Assembly: GCF_964275005.1 (NCBI RefSeq)
Contig: NC_092690.1
Location: forward strand, 13,115,787-13,179,786
Length of the DNA stretch: 64,000 nucleotides
Reading direction: 5' to 3'
From: Diadema setosum
Lineage: Eukaryota > Echinodermata > Echinoidea > Diadematoida > Diadematidae
A program made the translations under genes and the position numbers. Of the stretch, positions 33,870 through 46,300 are shown piece after piece. Below the pieces are notes generated by a model. It had not been told where the DNA came from. It made no database searches and saw only the letters and a program-made list of their open reading frames with translations. Numbering within the stretch: position 1 is the stretch's first letter; every line of letters starts with the position of its first letter.

Positions 33870-34120
33870 TATACCTCTGCCACTTGCCGGACGCATTATA
33901 TTTTGAGGTTGTCTGTCCTTTGTTCATAATATTGTGGATGGTGTAACAAACTGTTTGAGCTATCCAAGTGAAACTTGGCATATGTACAGACTGTGTATGT
34001 GTGGACGTAGTGGTGCCTTTCAGCTTTTGGGTGCACACCCTTAATGTCAAAGGTCAAGGTCACAAATTCTTAAAAATGTCACTATTTCCCCATACATTGT
34101 ATCTCTGCAATTTTTAAAGG
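33870..34120. repeat. Dispersed repeat fragment with AAGGTCAAGGTCAC
   Basis: TACCTCTGCCACTTGCCGGA, AAGTGAAACTTGGCATATG and TCAAAGGTCAAGGTCACAAA resemble a repeat family common in marine invertebrates, by my recollection. Similar words recur at 36000-36540. Confidence 0.5.
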
Positions 34121-34268
34121 TACATTGTATTGCATGAAACGTAGTGACATGTATTACCACATTATAAAGACTCTCTTGAGAAAGTTTGGGGCTATTGGGG
34201 TTATAAAAAAAAGAATAATAAAAATAAATAAATAAATAAATAAGGCCAAGTAAAAAAAGAAACCAGTT

Positions 34269-34456
34269 TCTCGTCCTCGCGCGCATCGATTTTGGCCGCC
34301 GCATCGATTTTTTTTACTATTTACTATTTTCAAAATGGCGCTGAAAATACCAAGAAATTCAAAATTCTCGTCCCAGCCCGCTCTCCGCCCGCATCGATTT
34401 TCAGTTGCCGCATCGACTTTTTTGATATTTACTATTTTTTCGGCCGCCGAAAACAC
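34269..34456. repeat. Two-copy tandem repeat rich in ATCGATTTT
   Basis: Two units of about 98 bp (34269-34350 and 34367-34456) share TCTCGTCC, CGCATCGATTTT, CCGCATCGA[TC]TTTTTT and ATTTACTATTTT in the same order. They precede a GC-rich stretch and could be regulatory (ATCGAT and AAAATGGCGC words), but this is not shown. Confidence 0.8.
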
Positions 34457-34559
34457 AAAATCGACAATTCACCTACCAATCGTGATGTGTACGCGTCCTC
34501 TATCTTAGCTGGAGTACAGCTGTACTATAGCTTCCGTAGTGCGTATGTAATAATGCATG

Positions 34560-35010
34560 CATTTATCACACTGCGAGCTCGGCAAGAAGGAGGGCCCACA
34601 AAGCAGTCGAACTGTAGTTGGATGGGCGCGCGGGCGCGGGCCTGGGCTGTGATGTACACAGCGTACTCGGTACGTCGTGAACGCGATAGCGGCAACATCT
34701 TTTGCAAACGATCGCTGATACTAGTATTCCACTAATATATATCGCGCATTGTTCGTATTTTTCCCCGTTTCTCATATTTTAAAGGGATGAATTGTACTGT
34801 ACAAATGCTTGCGAGGATTGTATCGAGTTTACATTTTCATGTCATTGTGACTATGTGCACGTGTGTGCAGTGTCGGAAGGTACGGTGCCAGTGCAGTGGC
34901 CGTGCCGGCCGCGTATAATTATGCGTGTCTGTAGCTAGCTGCCAGAGTCCCCATCCCCCTGGTCTGTCAGCTGTCTGCACGCACGCATGAACACATTCGA
35001 ATGTGTAGAG
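34560..35010 (+). promoter_or_regulatory. GC-rich stretch, alternative promoter candidate for the zinc-finger gene
   Basis: It contains GGGCGCGCGGGCGCGGGCC, CCGTGCCGGCCGCG and many CpG dinucleotides, unlike its AT-rich surroundings, about 2 kb before the first mapped exon. The TATA-like AATATATATCG at 34734 is weak evidence. It is either a CpG-rich promoter or first-exon region, or repeat sequence. Confidence 0.3.
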
Positions 35011-36000
35011 GCCCAAACACTGCTCTGTTAACGTTGCATCTGACGGCGATGTATTGTTCTATTTTGAAGAGAAAATGAATGCGCTTTTCCAGCAAATGTA
35101 GAATTATTATCAATCTACAAAATAAATCACTTTTCCACGGATTCTGGTTTGTCATATTTCTGCGGGATACTTTTCTTTACGATGTAAATTCACGGACACG
35201 GCCGTGAGTCGTATCACCTGTAGTGTGATACAATCAATTCATCATCCAAATGATGAGTGATTATCAAATGTCTTTTTAGAATATGAAGAAACATCTTTAA
35301 ATGTTTAATGCTATAATGCCATATCAGTATCATTTTGACATCCATCTGCAATTGTACCAGCCAGTTTCCAGTTGAATGTGCTACAATTGTACTGTGAAGA
35401 GATGCAGATACAATATACCAGCTGTGTTGACACAAAAAGTCACAAACACCATTGATAAAGCAGTGTTTTGAATATCATGGAATTTATTTCAGTCGTACAT
35501 TTGTTGATAGAATGTTTTATACCTGTTTCAATTAATAGCACAACATCAGAATTGCAAGTACACTGGTATCAGAAATGCCATTACAACACTAAATACCAGT
35601 ATTAAGATGGTAATTTTCCCTTGACATCTGTAGTGGAAAGAAAAAGCAAAATGTATTTCTGCATGCATGAAGTTTCATTTCAAGTATGGTACATATTACA
35701 TGTATATCTATTTGTTTGAAAATGCACAGAGTGCAGGCAAGACATACACTTGGGACCTGGTCTCTCATAACACAGCTACCAGAGTGATATTTCATTTCAT
35801 AAATTGGATAGAAAATAGTAAAGCCCTCTCTCGTTACCTTTCTCAGAAAATACTGGACGAGAAACACATATTACTTTCATTTTGACGATCCTTGAAAAAA
35901 TAGTAAGATATCAAATAGTAAGGCCCTCCCTCATCGCCTTGCTCAAAAAACCCGGACGAGAAACTACTTTCTTTTTTTACTTGGCCTAAATTAATTAATT

Positions 36001-36560
36001 GATTAAAGGTCAAAGGTCAAGTAAAAATGCTAGAATTTCACCTTTTTGTGATACCTCCGAAATGGTTAAGGAATCTTCATGGAATTTAGTACATACATGT
36101 ACTTATGCATTTACTGCCTAACAGAAATTTTCTGGGAAGTTTTGGGTCAATGGTCAAAGGTCAGGTTAGAATGTTAGAAAATTTTCACTGTTTGGCACTG
36201 AAATTACACTAATTTCACCATTGTATGCACTTACTGGTAATTAGACTACAAAAAGTAGCCAGTGCATGCATTACTGCACAATGATTCTGCAGGGAAACAT
36301 TTAGGCCTTGGGGTCATAGGTCAAGTGAAAATGTTAAAATGTCGCTTTTTTCCCATATTTAAAAATACACTCTAGCTCAAAGTATTGCTATAAAAATTAA
36401 ATAATACCAGGGAGTGATTATTTGAAGAAAGTTATTGGCCATGGAGTCAAGATGCATAGTCAAAGATCAAGTGATAATGCTCAATTTCCTGTATACTTGC
36501 TCTCTGAAACAATTAAAGCCATCCAAATGAAACCTGGTTCAAGGAATATAAACGTGCAAC
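36001..36560. repeat. Diverged tandem repeat of AGGTCA-containing units
   Basis: Units of about 150 bp each hold GGTCAAAGGTCAAGTnAAAATG followed by an ATTT[TC]-rich stretch (near 36007, 36150, 36310 and 36455). Some units carry paired AGGTCA half sites; 36007-36019 is a perfect AGGTCAaAGGTCA. Confidence 0.65.
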
Positions 36561-36887
36561 ATATTTATATTTGTGCCAAACTTTCAAACATTTTCAAAAT
36601 TTCTTTCAAATTTTTTTGCTAATCATGTGAAACAGTTGTCTCATACAGTCAAGATATTAGGCCTATTGGAACAACCATTGTGATATGGCAGGGGTGGCAT
36701 ACATGCCTGTCGCTATACAATTGCAGCGACCAATTTTATTTGTTTATTTATTTTGTTTTATTTCTTTATTTTTGTTTCATTTATTTACAACTGTATTTAT
36801 TTATTTATCTATTTTTTTTTCTATTTTTGCTTCCAGGCACTTACTTGAGCTCAAATATTAGCCAGTAGTCGGGTGCCGAATTTCGTC

Positions 36888-37077
36888 ATGGAGACCGACG
36901 TGCAGGTCAACAAGGACCAAGCTGGACCATCCATCTCTGATATGATCCAGCCTGTCGTCACGGCGGTGGAGGCAGTCCCTGTCATGGATGGTGGGAAAGA
37001 GATCTCTAGCGTCAGTGGTGTACCCGCAGGGACTACCATCACGGTTGTCGACGCCGGACAGACGTCTGATCTTGGAG
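36888..37077 (+). CDS. Zinc-finger gene exon 1 (coding part)
   Basis: The ATG at 36888 opens METDVQVNKDQAGPSISDMI. The exon begins earlier at an acceptor (gcttccag at 36829-36836, or attagccag at 36856-36864), so there is an upstream non-coding exon. The donor is TGGAG|gtattt. The in-frame GTG at 36873 is not used as a start in animals. Confidence 0.88.
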
Positions 37078-37286
37078 GTATTTAAAACAGTATACCTGAT
37101 TCAAACTCATTCTAAACCTTTTCAAGTATTTTTGTAGTATTTTTTTTTTTTGTGTGTGTGTGTGTGTGTCTGCATTCTTGTCTTTTATTCATTCCTGATT
37201 TTCATCCAAGTTACAAAGCACTTTCATTTGGACTCGACAGGCAAGATCTTTCTTGATCAGTGGATTCACCCCCCCCCCCCCCCCCC

Positions 37287-37318
<32 letters not shown>

Positions 37319-40300
37319 AGTCCTATCCAGTTTACTTACTACTGATATTGGTAAGTATTTACAGGAAGGAGAAAGAAGAAGTTTATATAGGAATCGAACC
37401 ATGTTCCCAGGCAAATTCAACCATCAAGTACAGTGAGACTGATGGTTCAAGCCTTCCCGAGCCCGCAGACGGGAAGGGGTATAATAAATGTCTCAGTGTG
37501 TGTACCTGTTTTCATATTATGAGAAATTGACATAACCTTTGTACATATATCTGGCATGTTTGCTCTTCACTGTGTGTACCCCCACTCCATACTTCGTGTT
37601 TTGTCAAATTCTAACAAAATTAGAATTTAAACTCCTTGGCCCGAATTCATGAAGGTGGTACAAATGAAACCATGGTTTAAACCATGGACAAAAACCATGG
37701 AGCGCCAAGTGTCGCATGGAATATTTCATTACGAAATTGGTCATTTTGTCGACAAAATGACCGTTTCGTTAGCAAAATTATCATTTCGTGGACGAACTGT
37801 TCATTTAGTTATAAAATGTCATTTCGTTACAAAATAATCATTTCATCGATGAAATGACTGATTTCGTAACGAAATATTCCATGCGACACTTGGCGCTCCA
37901 TGGTTTTTGTCCATGGTTTAAACCATGGTTTCATTTGTACCACCTTCGTGAATTCGGGCCCTTCTGTTTATAGTGCATAGAATACAGACACTCGTTATAG
38001 TGTTCCAATACAGTACGTGTAGCATTCTAAATGTATATTGAAGAAAATATCACTGATTTTCGTGAATGGATGTTGGATGCAACAACACCTAACATTTTCT
38101 CCCTTAAAAGCCATTCTTATGGAAAGGAAAAAGATTTTGCAAATTTAATGAAAACTTGTGATTACATGTGTACCTGTAGGTATTCTGTACGATGTAATGA
38201 AGTGACTTCTGAGGCTGAAGCGTTCAGTCACTTGTGGAATCTAGACACAAATTTACCACCTAGTTTCAAGAGCATTATATTGAAAATAATGACACAATTA
38301 ACATTTGACAGTAATTTATACATGCATGTGATCATTTGGCTTCGACGTGTTTTTTTACCTTCTATCCTTTGCAATGAAAGCAGCATTGCAGTGTAAAAAT
38401 CATTAAATGTAACACAAATTCTTAAAAAACATACCATGCGACTGATTGATTGATAAAGCACTGCGGCACATTAGCACTGGTCCGACGATCCAGGACCAGT
38501 AAAAATCACTGTCGGACCAGTAACTTTTTCAGGAATGGACAAGTAAGAAATGGAAAAACTGGGTACGTACTGGTCCAACAGACAAGTTGGACCAGTAGAA
38601 GAAAATGGGTTAGCGTGCAGCTCTGGATAAAGAGTATGATAATTTACTGTAAAAGTTGAAATTTTCTCGGTGTTGAAATTTTCACGCTTTTCGAGCAACC
38701 AGAAACTAGCGCGAAAGTAATAGCACACGAATATTTCTGCTTGCCATGTGTTCCTGTGTTGGATGTCTTGATTCTGCGGAATTAAAAACACGCAAAACTC
38801 TTCTTATCCGGCCAAGCACAAAGAATTACAATGTATTTGTAGTTGCACGAAAATGTCCACTTTTACAGTAATCACATTATGAGACACTGAGCACATAGTA
38901 CCAGTACATTATAATGTACCTGTGCATGTACATGTACATACACGTATGTAGAGTACTCTACACCCTAGGCAATATCTACAGCATAAAGACTGTGTATAAA
39001 TTGTGAGAAGTTTACTCTCTTATTTTGATCTGTTGTTAACACTGTGTGCACCACATTAATTTCCTGTTTGTAGGAATGTATGCAAAAGTAGTACACATTT
39101 AACCCATTGGCGCAGAATGGGTTAACCTGATGGTTTTTGCAGTTGTTAACACTGTGTGCACCACATTAATTTCCTGTTTGTAGGAATGTATGCAAAAGTA
39201 GTACACATTTAACCCATTGGCGCAGAATGGGTTAACCTGATGGTTTTTGCAAAACACTCACTTCCTGTTATTTGCTTTTCTACGTGCACTGAAAATGACC
39301 TACATGTACATGTACATACAGCATTCTGCATCAACGTTTGCATCTATAGAAACACATTGTACGCTATTAAGTAGTCTCCTTCATGCATGAAGTTTTAAAG
39401 TGATTTTTCTTTTATGGACTGAGGTTTGTTTGTTTTCTTCATTATAAACAGTACATGCATGCATGCATTGTAGGCAGAGCAGAGAGGTAATTTATTGATG
39501 GTACATGGTTACAATGACACACAGTTGCTATTGTTTCATTACTTGTGTAAGGTGCAGACTGGCAATTCAGTTTGAATACTCTCGTCTGAATGGTGGTACT
39601 CGTCCAACCTTTTTTTTTGGGGGGGGGGGTTGCTTGTTAGACATCAATTACAGATACAATGTACAAGAAAGTTCATATTGAATCTTTATTTGCTATAATG
39701 TTTACATAAATGTATTCATGCCTTATTCAGGGCAATTAATAAGGATTATTGATTCTACCATGTATACGTGCATACTGTTTACTGTAGCCTGGGCAGTACT
39801 CTCACAGCAATAAAGTCTGTACAATACTACCTCTCCTTCATAAGACAGTAATTTGTATTTTTAGTGACACATTGTACATGTATATTGTATAGCAAAGTGT
39901 ATAAACATGTTGGTTCAGGTTTTGTTTGTTGTTTGTTGTGTAGCTTTGAAGTTATACTTGCAGTTTCTGTTCACCGTACTGGGATGAAACAGGAGTGCAA
40001 ATGTCCCCGCACTCATCATTTAATTTATTTCTTTCATACAAATTTAAATGATAACAATCCATTGACATTGTGCAGTACTTGGTATTTCATATTATATGTA
40101 ATGCCACTGTCTACACTCGCTTGACAGTGAAGAAACATGCATAATCTGAGGTACAGTATGGTATTTTCCTTCAGTTGTTGCACATGCACATTTAACATGT
40201 GATGCATCACGTATTACCCCGGGGTACCGTAGTACCCCGGGTAACCACATAAACACCGTTGTGTAGCGCCACCTCACGTCCACTCGAGGACAACCAGAGA

Positions 40301-43300
40301 AAAATGCATGCACTGTGTGTGCGTGTACGTAGCATTCCCATGCCACTGCATGTTATACTATGCATGCATGGAAGCTGCGATACCACTAGCGTGTGCTTTA
40401 GTGCAGTGCAGTGCAGTGGCTAGCGCGTGCTAGCTCCAGCACCAAAATAATTTCCTCTTTTTGGCACCCAGGGTACCAAGGGTACAACCGTTTGAAAAAA
40501 AAAAAAAATAATTCAACAAAATGGCTGATTTTTATTTGGTACCCCGGGATACCATTTACGTCATCATGTGTACAAATATCTGGTTGTTCCACTCTTTTCA
40601 TGTACAGTGTATCACACTAATTGCCAAATATGTTTCCTTGTAAAGGAATATTGCATGGTAACATTGTACAATGTAAATCTGGCCAAGGTGTCTTGCTAAG
40701 TAGTGTACATTGTACATGCTTGTGTGTATGTCTGTGTGTTGCAAAGTCAGCCTTGAAAGCTGTTAACAAACATTCAACAACTGCTGGTCCCCTTACTCTG
40801 AGAATATACATGGTACAATGTTTAGACATTGTTTAAAAAAGAACAAAACTTGACAATTCCAGTGAGAGTGAAAAAGAGTTTGCAATTTTCAAGGTGTAAA
40901 CTGGACTGTGCAGCATCAATTCTCATAAAAAGTACACATAGCCTACAGTACATAGGCTGCACAAAATACAAAGCTACATAATGATAAAAGATAGCCCGAC
41001 CAGACGCAGACTTCTGTACAGTGACAGGACCGTGTATACATTGCATAAAAGTTGAAAAATTTACATTCTGATGTTTATGCGAGATTACGTAATCATGTCT
41101 AGCCAACTCAGGACCGGATTTGACTAATTCATGTAGCATCGCTTAGTGTAAAGCATTAGAGTGACAATGTCATTTTATCTTTTGATGTCTTTGCCAGGCC
41201 TGCTACAAGCATCCGAGATGATGGAGATCATCACACAGGAAGTGAGCACACTGGCCCAGGCCAATGGTAACGTGAGTGACTCTACGGGAACCACCACGGT
41301 CACACCTGTCATGGCCCAAAATGGGGGTAAGTCGGACAGACTCAGTCAAATCCCTTGCGCAGTTTGGTAAAGAAAATGTGGGCTTATAAGGGCAATTTCC
41401 CCTTGACAAATGCTGGTTAATGATAAGGTCAAAGTAAAAGTCAGGGTTGGGGTTAAGGTTAGAATTTGGGTTAGGGCAACGCTGCACACTGGCAGTGGTC
41501 CAACCATCCAGCACCAGTAGAAATCACTGTTGGACCAGTAACTCTTCAGGAATGGACCAGTAGAAAAATGGAAAAAACTGGGCACCTTCTGGTTTGACAG
41601 AAAGGTTGGACCAGTAGGGAAAAAAAAAAATGTGTTAACATGCAACCCTTGTTAGGGTCAGGATTAGGTTTAAGATTAAGATTAGGGGTAGGTCGGGTCA
41701 GATGGGTAGGGTCAGAGGAAAGTTCTGTGGGAATTGTCCAAGGGGTAAATGTCCTAGAACCCATGGGGGGGGGGGGGTGGAGGCTGAAAATAGGTTTGGT
41801 TTTTTTTAACAGAGAAATACAAAAGTCCCAGGTGAACTGAACATGACACCACACATGATGGGTTATAGCAAAAATTTGTATTACACAGCAGTCAGATTCA
41901 CATTCTATATCATGTAATTTGATGGACAAGCAATTTGTACTAAACCGTAGTTGACAAAATTACACAAACCTTTTGAAGCTACTCAAACGTTACCAGCACA
42001 TGTACATGTGCAGTACATCTGTGCAGTCATGATGGTGAGCATATTACAATGTCACAAATGAAATAAGCCTACAATGTACATTGTGGGCTTGTTCTTCACA
42101 GAGTGGGTGAATCTCCCATACTGAGAAATGTGTGCAGAGAGCCTCTGGTTGACATAAACCTCTTTCCCCCTCATCACCCCCCCCCCCCCCCCACCCCTCT
42201 TCCTCCTCTATATGTCATTGCAATGTTCCAGTGTTTTTCATTTGCTTCCACTAATCCACATTCCATTACTTTCACCGGTGTGTTTTTTTTTCTTATGTGT
42301 GTGTCCATGTTCACTGTAGTCGTCCTGCAAGCATCAGAGCTCATGAAACAGATCATGGAGCAGGTGAATATCAAGCAGGAGGATGGAGAGGACACCCCGC
42401 ATACAGTGTACGCAGAAATCAGGCCCCCAGACCGTAAGTTACCTTACCATACCTTAACTATAATGGCCAAATTCACACATATGCAGATTACTGTATATGC
42501 CAAAATATTTCCCACTGTTTTAGTTTTCACGGATTGGGTGCCATTTGCAAATTTCAAAACATGCGAAAATATTAACTGATCTGATCTCAACACAAAGGTG
42601 ATGTGTACATCCACATTTCTCTTTTCAGTACTGCGCTCCACAATTCCAAATCTAACCATTAGTGAAATTGTTGGGGAAGTCCCGATTTGTGAACAGATAG
42701 TCTCGCTGAATATATGGCATATACAGTAGATTTAATAGATGATGATATCTTGCCCTTTGACATTAATGAATAATGAATAATGAATAACATTTATATAGCG
42801 CTTAATTCTGATGTTTCTAAGCGCATTGATCCGGAAAAAAAAGAAAAGAAGTATGACATTAGAATAAAATATAAAACATTACTCTTTGTATCTTTAGTGA
42901 ATTCAGTTTGAACGCAAAATGCTGTTTCCCTTTACAAAGAATGATTTAATGTTTCAATTCCGCATGAAGCTATAATCTTCCATGTGGAATAGAATGAATC
43001 CTCATATGGTACAGTCTTTGTCTGTATGCACACAGCAAAGATTGAATGTTTCTTTTGTATAGAAACTTATAATGACCCAGTCACTCAATTGAGGTGATCA
43101 GATCGCATGTTGGCCAGCTTTTTACACTGATTGTATTGATGATTTGTTACAAGTACTGTATATGCCAAGTATTTCATGAGGTTTTTATTTTCGCAAATTT
43201 CAGGAGTCAGGTGCTATTTGTGAAATTAAAGACACGCAAAAATATTCACTCTGATCCCAATACGAATGTGACGTACATGTTTGCGTAAACATTCCTCCAT

Positions 43301-46300
43301 TTTAGTACAGGACTCCACGATCCCGAATTTAAACACTTAGGAAATTGTCAGGAATTCTCGATTCACACAAATTTAGACTCACTAAATATGGGCGTATACA
43401 GTACCTGCAGTGATTGGCCATTGTTATCCAGACCTATTGTACATGACAACATTTGTTGGTAGACTCATTCCTATGTTTTCTCCCTTTTTCTGTACACAGA
43501 AATGCTAATTGATGATCCAGGGACACATGACAAGCAAGATGGAACATCGGGAGATGGTGTGCAAGGGCAAGGTATGTATCACAATAATAGGAAAAAAAAT
43601 TGACAAAAACGTGAGGCTTGGTTTTGTTGTTGTTTTACCACGCAGTTGACATTTAGTAATTAGAGCTAGTGGATAGAATTAGAATGACAAATTACACATT
43701 TAGAGACAACAACAACATAGTAACTGAAATGCTGAATTGTGAAACTGTGTTTTCCTTTGTGTGCAAAACAGTGCAATGGGGTGTATGAATGATGCAACAT
43801 TTGACCTTGCTGAATACAGCCAAATTCACAGTGGCATCTATGCAGAGTTAGCATTGTATGGGTTTAGAGTCACACCTGGGGACTGTCCTTGTTATACCTC
43901 CGCCAAGGAGGTTATGTTTTTGTCGCCCGGCATTTATTTGTTTGTGTGTCTACTTGCAAAAGAACTCAAAAAGTTGTGAATGGATTTGGATTAAACTTGC
44001 AGGATAAGTTGATAATGATTCAATGAACTGATAATTGAATTTTGGTAGTGATCGAGGAATTTGTTATGAATTTTTGAAGGATTTTTCTATCTTTTGGCTA
44101 ATAGGGTCAATGAACTTTGGAGTTCAAGCTGCGCATATTTGAGGTTTGCATACGCGCACTAAAGCGTGTGCTCTGCTCAAGGCGGCGCGCAGCATGCAGG
44201 AAGCTGATGAGGTAAACAACAGGGCTTCTTCTTAATGGGAAATTGAGGGATTATGAGCATACACGCGTGTGGGTGAAAATGAGCCGCTTGGCGGAGGTCT
44301 GCGCTCTTTAAGTGCTTTTCTAGTTTGATATGGCATCCCATGTAGTGTGTCAGAAGAGGAGCGTACTGGAGCAAATAACTCAGAAAGGAGAGTTGGTGGG
44401 GGAGTTACAAGACAAGTCCACCTTCATAAACATGTGGATTATTTAAAGTGAATGCAGCAATATGATTAGAACACATCAGTGAAAGTTTGGAGAAAATCAG
44501 ACAATCTGTTCAAAAGTTCTGAATTTTTAAAGTATCTGCGCAGTCACTGCTGGATGAGAAGACTACTGTAGTGTATGATGTCACATGCATAGAATGATAG
44601 AAGGAAAATATGAGGACAATTTCACAAAATTCAAATTTTTGACAGAAGTGCACATTTCCCCGATTTGTACTGATGTATGTAAAGGGTAATATTATTCCCC
44701 TTGCCTTCTGATAGAGGCAAGTCAAGCGATCTTTTATCATGCGAGAAAAGTGAAATATGTTGAATTTCCTTTGTATTTTCTGTATATCGTTTTACACATG
44801 TGACATCACAAGCTATTGTAGTCTTCTCATCCAGCAGTGATTAAGCAGAAACTTAAAAAATTCATAACTTTAGAACGGATTGTCAGATTTTCCTCCAACT
44901 CTCACTGATGTATTCTACTACAAACATTGCTGCATTCACTCAATCCACATGTCTATGAAGGTGGACTTGCCCTTTAATTATTCTGATGTGATATTCTCAG
45001 AAGTCATCTGATATTGGATACAGTTGGCATCACAGTACTTTTTGACTCCCATTAGTCTTTGACAGGTTACTTGGTTAACTTGTGAATATCGACAGATATT
45101 TTACACTACAGGGAATAATTTGTAACTCAAATTTGGTTAGCAATATTAGCTAATGAACAGTGTTTCAAATGGTATCCTGTACTCTTCTTTGGAACAAAAC
45201 TGCTATACAAAAGTTAGTTTGTGTAGCAGTGGTGCAAAAATGCATAGCAAATTGCGATGCAATACCAGATAAATTATTCCCTGCCCTGACTTGTCTAGTT
45301 CTGCAGGAGAGCCAGGTATCTCCTCCATAGGAGAATTCAGTGATCCAAATTTTTTAGAGAAGAAAACTTTCACTTCATGGCTGGGCATTAGATGCCTGAG
45401 GAATGTCTTGATAGCTCATCTCACAGGTCAGCAGGTCAAACAGAGGAAATTTAGGCGACTTTAATACATTACTGTATGCAACATATTATCTAGTTAGTGT
45501 TTTTTTTTTTGTTTTTTTTTTTGTGAAGGGGACTTTGTGACAATGTCGTGAGCAGTTGAATTCACAATCGTAGAGTACAGTAATGGATGGAGAAAGGTAC
45601 ACGTGCATGTCACATTTGTGTTGGGATTAAAGTTAATATTGTTTTGTTGTAGAATTAGTGAATAGCACCCAACTCACAAAATTCATGAAAATAAAAACCT
45701 TACAAAATATATGCCGTATACATTCTATTAAGTTTTAATCAATGCCAGTCAGCAAATTGATATACATTTTCGTATGATGGGGGAACATTCAGATGTGTTT
45801 GCCCATCGATGGGCACAACATTGTCGTATGTTCTCCCATGCTGGAACATTTTTGGGTGAGCAGGTAGACGAACTGTGGCATGCTGTCACAGAAATTTCAG
45901 GTTGGTGGTGTAATTTTTCTACAACACTTCAACTAATCCAGAAATAAATTAACTGAGGACTGCTATTGGGAGTTTACAGAATGACAATGTTTTGAATGTA
46001 GAGTTTAAAATGTTATGTCTAGGAAGTTGTACTTTCCTCATTAGCATTTCAAGCCTTGTGGGTGAGCTATCTATTTGCTGTCATTGCAGTCATCACCCAA
46101 ATTGCAAAACCTGAAGCAATATCTGCAGACAGACGTTTATGGAGCTTTGAGAGGTTTCGATGTCTATCAACTCACTGTAGAGTATTCTCTTTTTTTGTGC
46201 AGGTCAACTGGTGGACTCCTTTGCCATGTACACCCAGGAGGACCAGGGCCAAGAGATAGTGCAGCAATCCGCAGATGTGGGGGGCTCCACCAAAGTCCTC

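Noticed and set aside
38031-38396. 121-codon plus-strand frame in zinc-finger gene intron 1
   Set aside because: No recognisable domain, AT-driven composition, no splice connection in frame with neighbouring exons. It could be reconsidered with transcript support.
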